Of a stretch of 64,000 bases of DNA, positions 26,085 through 34,252 are shown one piece after another; within the stretch, counting starts at the first letter, position 1; the number at the start of each line of letters is the position of its first letter. This DNA comes from Cereibacter_A sp052244495 (GTDB lineage: Bacteria; Pseudomonadota; Alphaproteobacteria; Rhodobacterales; Rhodobacteraceae). The stretch is taken from NCBI GenBank assembly GCA_052244495.1, contig JBQPXH010000010.1. One strand, written 5' to 3'. Position numbers and translations under genes: made by a program. A model generated the notes under the pieces. The model was not told the DNA's origin and searched no databases. It saw only the letters and a program-made list of their open reading frames with translations.

Positions 26085-27590
26085 ATGAACGAAGTCCTGA
26101 ACGGACTCGCGACTGGCTTCGGCGTCGCGCTGATGCCCTTCAACCTGATGCTGGTGGCCTTCGGCTGCATTGCGGGCACGCTGATCGGCGCGCTGCCGGG
26201 CATCGGCCCGATCAACGGCGTCGCCATCCTGCTGCCGATAGCCTACGGCCTCGGCTTTCCGCCCGAGAGCGCGCTAATCCTGCTGGCCGGCATCTATTAC
26301 GGCGCAGAGTACGGCGGACGCATCTCGTCGATCCTGCTGAACGTGCCGGGCGACGCGGGCGCGGTGATGACGACGCTCGACGGCAACCCGATGGCGCGCC
26401 GGGGCGAGGCCGGCAGGGCGCTGTCGATCTCGGCGGTGGCAAGTTTCATCGGCGGAACCTTCGCGGTCGTGCTGATGACGCTCTTCGGCCCGCTTCTGGC
26501 GAAGTTCGGCGTGGCCTTCTCGCCCTCGGACTATGTGGCGCTGATGGTCTTCGCCTTTGCGTCGCTCGCCTCGCTCGTGGGCAACAACCCAGTCAAGACG
26601 CTTGTCGGCGCCACCATCGGCCTCATGCTCGCCACCATTGGCGTCGACGCCAACACCGGGGTCAACCGCTACACCTTCGGCGTGGCCGACCTGCTGGCAG
26701 GCATCGACTTCCTGATCGTCGTGATCGGCCTCTTCGGCATGGCGGAACTCATTCACCTCGTCGAGCAGCAGGCCACGGGGCGGCTGAAGAACCTGCCCGT
26801 CGACTCGAGTTTCGTGCGGATGGCCGACATCATCTCCAGCCGCTGGACGCTGCTGCGCTGCTCGCTCATCGGCTTCGTCATCGGCGTGCTGCCCGGCACG
26901 GGCGCGTCGGTCGCCTCGGCCGTGGCCTACGGCACCGAGAAGCGGATCGCCGGCCCCTCTGGCCGGTTCGGCGAGGGCGACGTGCGGGGCCTCGTCGCGC
27001 CCGAGGCCGCCAACAATGCCGCGGCCGGCGGGGCGATGGTGCCGATGCTGACGCTCGGCATCCCCGGATCGGGCACGACGGCCATCCTGCTCGGCGCGCT
27101 TTTGATGTTCAACATCCAGCCCGGCCCGCTGCTCTTCACCCAGCACCCCGAGATCGCCTGGGGGCTGATCGCCTCGATGTACATCGGCAACATCGCGCTG
27201 CTCGTCATCAACCTGCCGCTCGTCGGGCTATTCGCGCGCATGCTGACCCTGCCGCAGCACTATCTGACGCCGCTCATCGCGATCCTCGCGTTCATCGGCA
27301 TCTACTCGATCGTCGGCAACCCGTTCGACCTGTTCATGATCATCGGGCTGGGGCTGTTCGGCTGGTTCCTGCGCAAGATGGACTACTCACTGGCCCCGGT
27401 GATCCTCGGCTTCGTGCTCGGCACCCTGTTCGAGAACAACCTGCGCCGCGCGCTTTCGATTTCCGGCGGCGACTGGACGATCCTCGTACAGAGTTGGCAG
27501 AGCCTGCTGCTCTATGGTCTGGCGGCGGCGGTGGTGCTGGTTCCCCTAGCGCTTTCGCGGCGGCGGCGTATGACCGAGTTCGATGCCTGA
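26085..27590 (+). CDS. tctA: Tripartite tricarboxylate transporter, large membrane subunit
   Basis: 501 aa, about 11-12 membrane segments. The TctA hallmark glycine-rich loops occur twice: GALPGIGPINGVAILLPIAY near the N-terminus and GVLPGTGASVASAVAYGTEK in the second half. YYGAEYGG and PEAANNAAAGGAMVP are also family motifs. Sodium- or proton-coupled uptake of a carboxylate delivered by TctC. Starts 13 bp after tctB with ACGGAGCAC before the ATG. Its stop overlaps the start of the AbrB-family gene. Confidence 0.92.
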   Translation: MNEVLNGLATGFGVALMPFNLMLVAFGCIAGTLIGALPGIGPINGVAILLPIAYGLGFPPESALILLAGIYYGAEYGGRISSILLNVPGDAGAVMTTLDGNPMARRGEAGRALSISAVASFIGGTFAVVLMTLFGPLLAKFGVAFSPSDYVALMVFAFASLASLVGNNPVKTLVGATIGLMLATIGVDANTGVNRYTFGVADLLAGIDFLIVVIGLFGMAELIHLVEQQATGRLKNLPVDSSFVRMADIISSRWTLLRCSLIGFVIGVLPGTGASVASAVAYGTEKRIAGPSGRFGEGDVRGLVAPEAANNAAAGGAMVPMLTLGIPGSGTTAILLGALLMFNIQPGPLLFTQHPEIAWGLIASMYIGNIALLVINLPLVGLFARMLTLPQHYLTPLIAILAFIGIYSIVGNPFDLFMIIGLGLFGWFLRKMDYSLAPVILGFVLGTLFENNLRRALSISGGDWTILVQSWQSLLLYGLAAAVVLVPLALSRRRRMTEFDA

Positions 27591-28593
27591 TCCTCGCACT
27601 CTTGCCATGACCTGCGCCTTGGCCATTGCCGGGGCGCTCGTCGCTTCGGTGGTCTCGCTACCCGCGGGGGCACTGGTGGGCGCCTGCCTGGCAGTGGCGC
27701 TCGCCGCCGCGGCGGGGGCACCGGTCGGAATGGACAACCGCCTGCGCAACGCGGCCTTCACCACGATCGGTCTGTCGCTCGGCTCGAGTGTGGGCCCCGA
27801 CATCCTGCACCAGACCGGCGCCTGGATAGGAAGCCTTGCGCTGCTGCTCGTCTCGGTGGCCGCGACATTGGGCGCGGGCACGTTCGTGCTTGAAAGGGTC
27901 GTCGGCGCCGACCGCGACACGGCGGTTCTGTCCAGCAGCCCCGGCACCATGTCTGTAGCCGTCGCCATGGCCGTGGAAGGGCGCGGGGACGCGTCCACGG
28001 TACTCTTCATGCAGAGCTTCCGGATGCTCTTCCTCGTGACGGCCGTGCCGCTTCTGGTGGCGGCGCTGGGGATCGCCCCCAGCGACGTGGTGCGGCCGCC
28101 GGCCATGCCGCTGGCCTGGGCACTGGCGATGCTGGCGCTAGCGCTGCTGGTGGGTCGCGCCGTCGAGCGGCGCCGGTTGCCGGCTGCGTATCTGCTCGCT
28201 GGGCTGGTGCTGAGCGCGCTTCTGCATGCCACGGCCGTCGCCGACGGCAGCTTGCCCGGCTGGATGATTTTCCTGGGCTTTGCCGTCACCGGAGGCACCC
28301 TCGGTGTCCGGGTGCGTTCGCTTGACCTACCCTCGCTGGCGCGGCTGGGCCTTGCCGGGATGGTGAGCATGATCTCGACCGTTCTGATCACGCTCGTCTG
28401 CGCAGGCTTGGCCGCAAGCCTCACGGGCCTGCCGTTCGGACAAGTCTGGGTTGCCTATGCCCCCGGCGCCGTGGAGGCCATGGCCGCCATTGGCTCCGCC
28501 TTTGGCTATGACCCTGCCTATGTGGCCCTGCACCATGTTGTGCGGATCTTCGCCCTCCTCGCCCTCGTTCCGCTCGCGCTGAGCCGACGATGA
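27583..28593 (+). CDS. AbrB-family (duplicated AbrB membrane domain) protein
   Basis: 336 aa, about ten membrane segments in two repeats. The repeated half-motifs (GLSLGSSVGPD and, in the second half, GFAVTGGTLGVRVRS), together with SSSPGTMSVAVAMAVEGRGD and YAPGAVEAMAAIGSAFGYDP, are characteristic of the AbrB membrane family, sometimes labelled putative ammonia monooxygenase. Start overlaps tctA by 8 bp, so it is part of the tctCBA operon, a common neighbour of TTT transporters. Transport function presumed; substrate unknown. Confidence 0.85.
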   Translation: MPDPRTLAMTCALAIAGALVASVVSLPAGALVGACLAVALAAAAGAPVGMDNRLRNAAFTTIGLSLGSSVGPDILHQTGAWIGSLALLLVSVAATLGAGTFVLERVVGADRDTAVLSSSPGTMSVAVAMAVEGRGDASTVLFMQSFRMLFLVTAVPLLVAALGIAPSDVVRPPAMPLAWALAMLALALLVGRAVERRRLPAAYLLAGLVLSALLHATAVADGSLPGWMIFLGFAVTGGTLGVRVRSLDLPSLARLGLAGMVSMISTVLITLVCAGLAASLTGLPFGQVWVAYAPGAVEAMAAIGSAFGYDPAYVALHHVVRIFALLALVPLALSRR

Positions 28594-28631
28594 GCGAGGA
28601 AGAAGCCGCCCCTACGACCCGGTCTGGTCGT

Positions 28632-28910
28632 CGCAGGTCGAGGCGTTAAAGTAGATGCGATCAATCGGATTCATGTTGTCCTGCGGACTGTCGCCGGCAA
28701 CAGTCTGGACGATCATCCATGTCCCCTAGGGCTTCAGGATCTCGCGCATGTAAGACGCAGAGGCGGGGAAACCACCCGTATCGTGCAGGCAGTCGAACAC
28801 GGTGACGAGATCGAAGTCCCGTTCTCCGACGTCCTTTGCCGCCGCCGTCACGTAGCGCACGCGTCGTCCAAAACATGCGGCCGCGCCTCGGCAATCGCAT
28901 CCTTATGAAA
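28632..28910 (-). pseudogene. Remnant of a SAM-dependent methyltransferase
   Basis: Reading leftward: FHKDAIAEAR, then after a frameshift FDLVTVFDCLHDTGG, YMREILKP, a TAG stop, GTWMIVQTVAGDSPQDNMNP and IYFNAST. This follows the C-terminal half of Rv2258c-type methyltransferases (usually FFDCLHDMGDP...LKPDGTWMxVEPxAGDxxEDNxNP). The SAM-binding N-terminal half is absent, and the stop and frameshift rule out function. Confidence 0.7.
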
Positions 28911-29092
28911 TTCAAAGTCTGTGAAGCTTCTCTTAGGATGGGGGTATGCCATCGGCAGGGTTGAGGCGCCGACGCAGGAGTTGAAGGACACCAGGGAAGG
29001 GATCGGCGATCAGCAGACTCTCGCCTCCATCATGCGGCCCAGGTCAAGCAGCAGGCGATCGCGCGATGGAGCGAGCGGATCGCCCACCAGAC

Positions 29093-29183
29093 GATGTTCA
29101 GTCCCGGCATCTGGTGGATCCGGGTTGACGATGAATTTGTCGAAATCGGAAGTCCAGACCTTGCAGAGGTGTTCATAGGGCTA
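29093..29183 (-). pseudogene. C-terminal tail of an IS481-type transposase
   Basis: PYEHLCKVWTSDFDKFIVNP, then after one extra base IHQMPGLN. This is the conserved end of IS481-like integrase-core transposases (TPYExICKxWTSxPxRFxxxPxHQMPGLNT). Upstream parts are not recognisable. The ~500 bp from here to the EPS operon hold no gene I can support. Confidence 0.65.
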
Positions 29184-29689
29184 AAGCCGCCACGGCTGCT
29201 CCGCAACTGGATGCCGTAGCATGTCGGGAATGATGCGCAGCGGAAGGTTATGGCCGCACGCGGAGCCCTCGAACCGCGCAGCGGGCGGCCAGTCACGCTC
29301 GCACAACCGCCTGATTGGCACGGTCCCGTTGCCGAAGTCCTAACTCTAGCGCGACCAGCTTTTGATGGGGGCATCCGTAGGGTACCCATGCCTCTTTTGG
29401 CGCGAGAATTGCGTAGAATAGGCCGTCCGGGCCACTGCTATGTCTTTGGTCGGATTTATCTATCGGCATTGCGCACATCTGAATTAAGAAAGACTTATAT
29501 CTTTTCAGTGAAGATCCTTACTCCATTGGCAGAGGGTAGATGAAGCGGGTCCCGGCCCATCGCCCCGTCATACCTCCAAGAGATAAGTTCTCGCCCCGAC
29601 CTTGCCTGCTATCCTGCAAAGGACCTTATCGGGTCCGGCGATTCGAGAAATTTTCTGTATTGAATTATCGAAATGAAGGACCATTACGG

Positions 29690-30916
29690 TTGCAAATCAT
29701 GTTTCCTCTATTCATTTTCTTCTTCTTGGCTGCAATTCCTGACACGCTTGCAGCTGAAAACAAGGACGATTACCGGATCAATATCGGTGATCAGATCGAG
29801 ATAGACGTTCTCGACGATTCCGAAGCCTCGCAGAAATACACGGTGGGCAGCGACGGGGCGATTCAGCTTCCGCTGATCGGCGGCTTCCGCATCGCGGATC
29901 TCACGACGGACGAGGCCCGCACACGGCTGCACGACGCCTATGTCTCGAGCGAGATCTACATCAACCCGACGCTCGCCGTCTCGGTCGCGGCCTTCCGCCC
30001 GGTCTTCGTTCTGGGCGACGTGCGCAAGCCCGGCTACTACGACTTCCACCCGTTCCTGACAGCCGAACAGGCCATGGGCCTCGCGGGCGGCGCCATGCTC
30101 TCCTACGAAAACGAGGAGGCGCGGGTGCTGGAGAAGCGCAACCTCTCGCAGCAGCTCGAGCTGGTGAAGACCGATCTCGCGCGGATCGCGGCCCAGGCCG
30201 CGCGAGTGCAGGCGCAGCTCCAGAACCTCGAAAAGACCGACTGGGCGATGGTGCCCAAGCCCGTGAAGCGCATCGTGGTGCGCGACGATTTCGACGGGAT
30301 GGTGCCGAACGAGGACAAGATCCTCGTGCTTGAGCGGGCCAATTTCGGCGTCCAGAAGACGCTGCTCGCCAATGCGATCGTCGAGGCCGAGGAGCAGCTC
30401 CGCCTGCTGTCGGACCGGCAGCGGGTGCAGGCGGATGCGGTCGAATACGACCGGCAGGACCTGCAGCGCAAGCGCGAGCTCGCCAAGGGCGGCCTCGTCA
30501 CCAACTCCGCGTTGTCGCAGCTCGAGCGGGCGGCGAAATCGGGTGAGGGGCAGCTCCTGCAGATCCAGGAGCAGCAATCGGTGGCGCGGCGCACCCTGGG
30601 CGACCTGCGCCGCGAGATCTCGCGGCTCGAGACCGGTCGCAATTCGGACCTACTGACCCAGGCGCAGCTTCTCCAGGCGGAAACGGACAAGAAGATCAGC
30701 GAGTTCGAATCCGTTACCGAGCGGCTCGACCTTATCAGCCAGTGGATGAACACCTCCACCAACGCCCGCAACGAATATCGCATTGAATACGAGGTCCGGC
30801 GCCGGAACGACGCCAGGCTCATCAGCCTCGGTGTGACCGGGCAGGTCGAACTGCTGCCCGGCGACCAGCTGGTCGTGGCCCTGCGGCCGCCGGAAGGCTC
30901 GGAGAAGACGCAATGA
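29690..30916 (+). CDS. Outer-membrane polysaccharide export protein (ExoF/Wza-type)
   Basis: 408 aa. I chose TTG at 29690 because AAGGA lies nine bases upstream; ATG at 29699 is the alternative. Signal peptide MFPLFIFFFLAAIPDTLAA, then the Poly_export domain (DDYRINIGDQIEIDVLDD through PTLAVSV), an SLBB-type segment (RPVFVLGDVRKPGYYDF) and a long helical/coiled-coil region (~200-370) typical of ExoF-like proteins, ending in VELLPGDQLVV. No lipobox Cys is seen. Forms the outer-membrane/periplasmic exit of the polysaccharide. Overlaps the copolymerase gene by 4 bp (ATGA). First gene of the EPS locus. Confidence 0.88.
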   Translation: MQIMFPLFIFFFLAAIPDTLAAENKDDYRINIGDQIEIDVLDDSEASQKYTVGSDGAIQLPLIGGFRIADLTTDEARTRLHDAYVSSEIYINPTLAVSVAAFRPVFVLGDVRKPGYYDFHPFLTAEQAMGLAGGAMLSYENEEARVLEKRNLSQQLELVKTDLARIAAQAARVQAQLQNLEKTDWAMVPKPVKRIVVRDDFDGMVPNEDKILVLERANFGVQKTLLANAIVEAEEQLRLLSDRQRVQADAVEYDRQDLQRKRELAKGGLVTNSALSQLERAAKSGEGQLLQIQEQQSVARRTLGDLRREISRLETGRNSDLLTQAQLLQAETDKKISEFESVTERLDLISQWMNTSTNARNEYRIEYEVRRRNDARLISLGVTGQVELLPGDQLVVALRPPEGSEKTQ

Positions 30917-33048
30917 AGCAGACCACGCCAGAATTCTCCATCCGGCCGCCCCTCGCGGAGGAGGCCGATGCCCGCCGGCGGGCATCGGTCGAAACGGTCG
31001 ATCTGGGCTTTGCCGTCGACGTCCTGCGCCGCCGCAAGTGGCAGATCCTGGCCTCGGGCGCGATCGTCGTCGCGGCCATGTTCGGTGCCCTCCAGCGGAT
31101 GGAGCCGACCTACAGCGCCTATACCCAGGTCATCCTCGACACGCGGCAGGAGCGGGTGACGGACGTCAAGCAGGTGATCTCCGACCTCGACGTCAGCAAC
31201 TCGGTGATCGCGGGCGAGATCGTCTCGCTGAAGTCGAACCTGCTGATCGGCAAGGTGGTGGACAAGCTGAACCTTACCGCCCATCCCGCCTTCGCGCTCG
31301 AGGGCGACGACGCGCTGCCCGAGGAGGAGAAGCGCCGCATCACCATCCTGCGGATCTCCTCGGGGCTGACGGTGACGCAGGTCGGCATCTCCTATGCCAT
31401 CGGCATCGCTTACGAGGCGGGCGATCCGAAGCTCGCGGCGCTGGTCGCCAACACGCTGGCCGAGGAATACATCGCCGATCAGGTCGAGTCGAAGCGCAAC
31501 ATCACGCTGCGCGCCACTGCCTGGCTGCAGAAGCGGCTGGGAGAGCTCTCCACCGCGGTCGAGGAAGCCGACCAAGCGATCATCGACCTGAGGGCCCGCA
31601 CCTCCGAGGAGAACGGCTCGAACCAGGAGACAACCGAGCGCTTCCTCGTCGACCTGAACCAGCGGCTGGTGGCCACCGCCTCCGAGCGGTCCGACGCGCG
31701 AGTGCGCTACGAGATCGTGACCAAGCGGCTCGAGAAGGCGGGCCTCACCTCGGTTGCCCATGTGGTCTCCTCTTCGCTGCTCGAGACGCTGCAGCGCGAA
31801 CGAATCGACGTCGCGCGCGAGCAGGCGGTGAACGCCGACCGGCTGGGCCGGCGCCATCCCGAGATGATCCGGCTGAACGCGCGGATCCAGGACCTCGACC
31901 GCCGCACTGAGGCCGAAGTGCGGCGCATCATTGAGAACATGAAGAGCGACGTGGACGTGGCCACGCAGCGCGAGCTGGCGCTGCAGAACCAGATCAAGGA
32001 GATCGAGCAGCGGCTGGTGAAGCTCTCGGCCGCGGCGGTGAAGCTCAACCAGCTCGAGCGGCAGGCCTCGGCCACGCGGATGGTCTACGAGAACTTCCTG
32101 TCGCGCCTGACCGAGACCAATGCGCAGTCCGACTTCCAGCGTCCGGATGCACGGGTCGTCACCGTGGCAACGGCCCCCGACCAACCCACCGCGCCGCGCA
32201 AGAAGCTGATGCTGGCGGTGGCCGGGGTCTTCGGCCTCTCCTTCGGCACTGCGCTGGCCTTCCTTCTCGAGGCGCTCACCCGGCGGATCCATGCGAGCGA
32301 GGAATTGCGCCGGATCACGTCGAGCCCGGTCATGGGCCTCATCCCCTACGAACAGCGGCGGCGGCGCAAGCTGGACTGGCTGGCGCACGAACTCGCCCGG
32401 ACCGACCGCTCCCCCTACATGGAGGCGGTCAGCGCGCTGCGCGCCCAGATCTTTGACGTGCGCAGCGTGGGCAGGCCTAAGGTGCTGATGGTGACCTCCG
32501 CCCTCCAAGGTGAAGGCAAGTCCAGCACCTGCGCGGGCCTCGCCGCGGCCCTGCCGCGGGTCTCGACCAGCGCGATCCTGCTCGACCTCGACCTGCGCCG
32601 CTCGATCACGCGCAAGGTCTTCGACCTCACCTCGCAAAAGGGCTGCGTGGCCGATTACCTGGCCGGAAAGATCGACCTGGCCCAGCTCCAGCCGGCCGAG
32701 ATGCCGTGGGGCCTCACCGTCCTCGCCCCATTGCGTTCGGTGACCAACAGCGCCGACCTGCTCTCCTCGCAACGGCTGGGCGAGCTAATCGACCGGCTCC
32801 GCCTGCGCTACGACGTGGTGATGATCGACGCGCCGCCCGTGCTCGACATCGCCGATGCGCTGGTCGTCTCGCGCCATACCGACAGCACGCTCCTCGTCGT
32901 GCGCAGCGGCAAGACCCCGCGGGTGCTGGTGGCCGATGCCTACGAACGGCTGCAGGCGGCCGAGGTGCCGGTGATCGGCACCGTCCTCACCCAGGTCCGC
33001 AAGGGCCATACCGCAGCCCGAGAAATGTACAGGTACGACTATGCTTGA
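30913..33048 (+). CDS. Polysaccharide copolymerase with BY-kinase domain (ExoP/Wzc-type)
   Basis: 711 aa. Cytoplasmic N-tail, TM1 (~40-60, WQILASGAIVVAAMFGAL), Wzz domain, a long periplasmic coiled coil (~200-400), a PRKK motif before TM2 (~435-455), then a bacterial tyrosine kinase: Walker A SALQGEGKS (Lys536), Walker A' LLDLDLR (Asp558, Asp560) and Walker B VVMIDAPP (Asp639). The C-terminus has only a few tyrosines (MYRYDY) instead of a long Tyr cluster. It sets chain length and gates export through the 29690-30916 product, switched by autophosphorylation. Overlaps its neighbours by 4 and 8 bp, so it is a tight operon. Confidence 0.9.
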   Translation: MKQTTPEFSIRPPLAEEADARRRASVETVDLGFAVDVLRRRKWQILASGAIVVAAMFGALQRMEPTYSAYTQVILDTRQERVTDVKQVISDLDVSNSVIAGEIVSLKSNLLIGKVVDKLNLTAHPAFALEGDDALPEEEKRRITILRISSGLTVTQVGISYAIGIAYEAGDPKLAALVANTLAEEYIADQVESKRNITLRATAWLQKRLGELSTAVEEADQAIIDLRARTSEENGSNQETTERFLVDLNQRLVATASERSDARVRYEIVTKRLEKAGLTSVAHVVSSSLLETLQRERIDVAREQAVNADRLGRRHPEMIRLNARIQDLDRRTEAEVRRIIENMKSDVDVATQRELALQNQIKEIEQRLVKLSAAAVKLNQLERQASATRMVYENFLSRLTETNAQSDFQRPDARVVTVATAPDQPTAPRKKLMLAVAGVFGLSFGTALAFLLEALTRRIHASEELRRITSSPVMGLIPYEQRRRRKLDWLAHELARTDRSPYMEAVSALRAQIFDVRSVGRPKVLMVTSALQGEGKSSTCAGLAAALPRVSTSAILLDLDLRRSITRKVFDLTSQKGCVADYLAGKIDLAQLQPAEMPWGLTVLAPLRSVTNSADLLSSQRLGELIDRLRLRYDVVMIDAPPVLDIADALVVSRHTDSTLLVVRSGKTPRVLVADAYERLQAAEVPVIGTVLTQVRKGHTAAREMYRYDYA

Positions 33049-34252
33049 CGATCAGATCCGGGGACAGCGCGTTGCCATCATCCACTACTGGCTCGTCTCG
33101 ATGCGTGGGGGCGAGCGCGTGGTTGAGGAACTCCTGCGGCTGTTTCCGCAGGCCGAGATCTTCACCCATGTCGCCGACCGCTCGAAGCTGTCGCCGCTGA
33201 TCCTCGACCGGCCGCTGCACGAGACCTTCATCAGCAAGCTGCCCTTCGCGCGGCGGCACTACCAGAAATACCTCGCGCTGATGCCGCGGGCGCTGGAAGA
33301 GATCGACCTCTCCGACTTCGACCTGGTGATCTCCTCGGAAAGCGGTCCGGCCAAGGGGGTGATCGTGCCCCCGCTCGTGCCGCATATCTGCTACATCCAC
33401 ACGCCGATGCGCTATCTCTGGGATCATTATCCTACCTATCGCGGCCGGCTCTCGGGGCTGAAGCGCTCCTATTTCTCGCGCCTCGCCCACCGGCTCCGGA
33501 TTTGGGACGTGTCCTCGGCCGCGCGGGTGGATCGCTTCATCGCCAATTCGAACTTCGTGGCCGAGCGGGTGCAGCGCTACTACCACCGCCAGGCCGATGT
33601 GGTGAACCCGCCCGTCGATCTCGAGACCTATCGCCTGCCGCCGGCGGGCACGAAGCGCAGCCATTACCTCTTCGTGTCGCAACTCGTGCATTACAAGCGG
33701 CCCGACCTCGTCATCGAGGCGTTCCGGGGGCTCGACCAGCGGCTTCTCGTGGTGGGCGAGGGTGAGGAATCCGAGGCGCTTGCGCGGAACCTTCCGCCCA
33801 ACGTGACCATGCTGGGCCGGGTGCCGACCGAGAACCTCGCCGCGCTCTACGGCTCGGCCCGGGCGCTGATCTTCCCTGGCGAGGAGGATTTCGGCATCGT
33901 CCCGGTCGAGGCTATGTCCTGCGGCACGCCGGTCATCGCCTACGGGCGTGGCGGCATCCTCGACAGCGTGACAGACGGCATTTCAGGCCTGTTCTTCGAG
34001 CGGCAGGGGGTGGAGGAGATCCGCGAGGCGGTGCTGCGCTTCGAGCGCGAGGCTGCGCGCTTCGATCCCGTGCGGATCGCGGCGATGGCGCAGCGCTTCA
34101 GCGCCGAGCGCTTCCGGCGCGAGATCGCGGCGATCATCACCTCGGAGCTCGGTCGTCAGTCGCTCAAGGCGAAGAACTTCAGCGCTGAGGTGCCGTCGCT
34201 GTCCGACGTCGAGGTGGGGCCGCTGCCGCGGCCTCTGGCCTTGCCCGTGTGA
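33041..34252 (+). CDS. Glycosyltransferase family 4
   Basis: 403 aa GT-B enzyme transferring a sugar from a nucleotide donor to the lipid-linked repeat unit at the inner membrane. N-terminal domain starts VAIIHYWLVSMRGGERVVEE. The C-terminal donor-binding domain has FVSQLVHYKRPDLVIEAF and the EX7E motif in EDFGIVPVEAMSCGTPVIAYG. ICYIHTPMRYLWD is typical of the WbaZ/mannosyl-type group, so GDP-mannose is a possible donor (weak inference). The 3' end overlaps the convergent hydrolase gene by 97 bp. Confidence 0.88.
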   Translation: MLDDQIRGQRVAIIHYWLVSMRGGERVVEELLRLFPQAEIFTHVADRSKLSPLILDRPLHETFISKLPFARRHYQKYLALMPRALEEIDLSDFDLVISSESGPAKGVIVPPLVPHICYIHTPMRYLWDHYPTYRGRLSGLKRSYFSRLAHRLRIWDVSSAARVDRFIANSNFVAERVQRYYHRQADVVNPPVDLETYRLPPAGTKRSHYLFVSQLVHYKRPDLVIEAFRGLDQRLLVVGEGEESEALARNLPPNVTMLGRVPTENLAALYGSARALIFPGEEDFGIVPVEAMSCGTPVIAYGRGGILDSVTDGISGLFFERQGVEEIREAVLRFEREAARFDPVRIAAMAQRFSAERFRREIAAIITSELGRQSLKAKNFSAEVPSLSDVEVGPLPRPLALPV

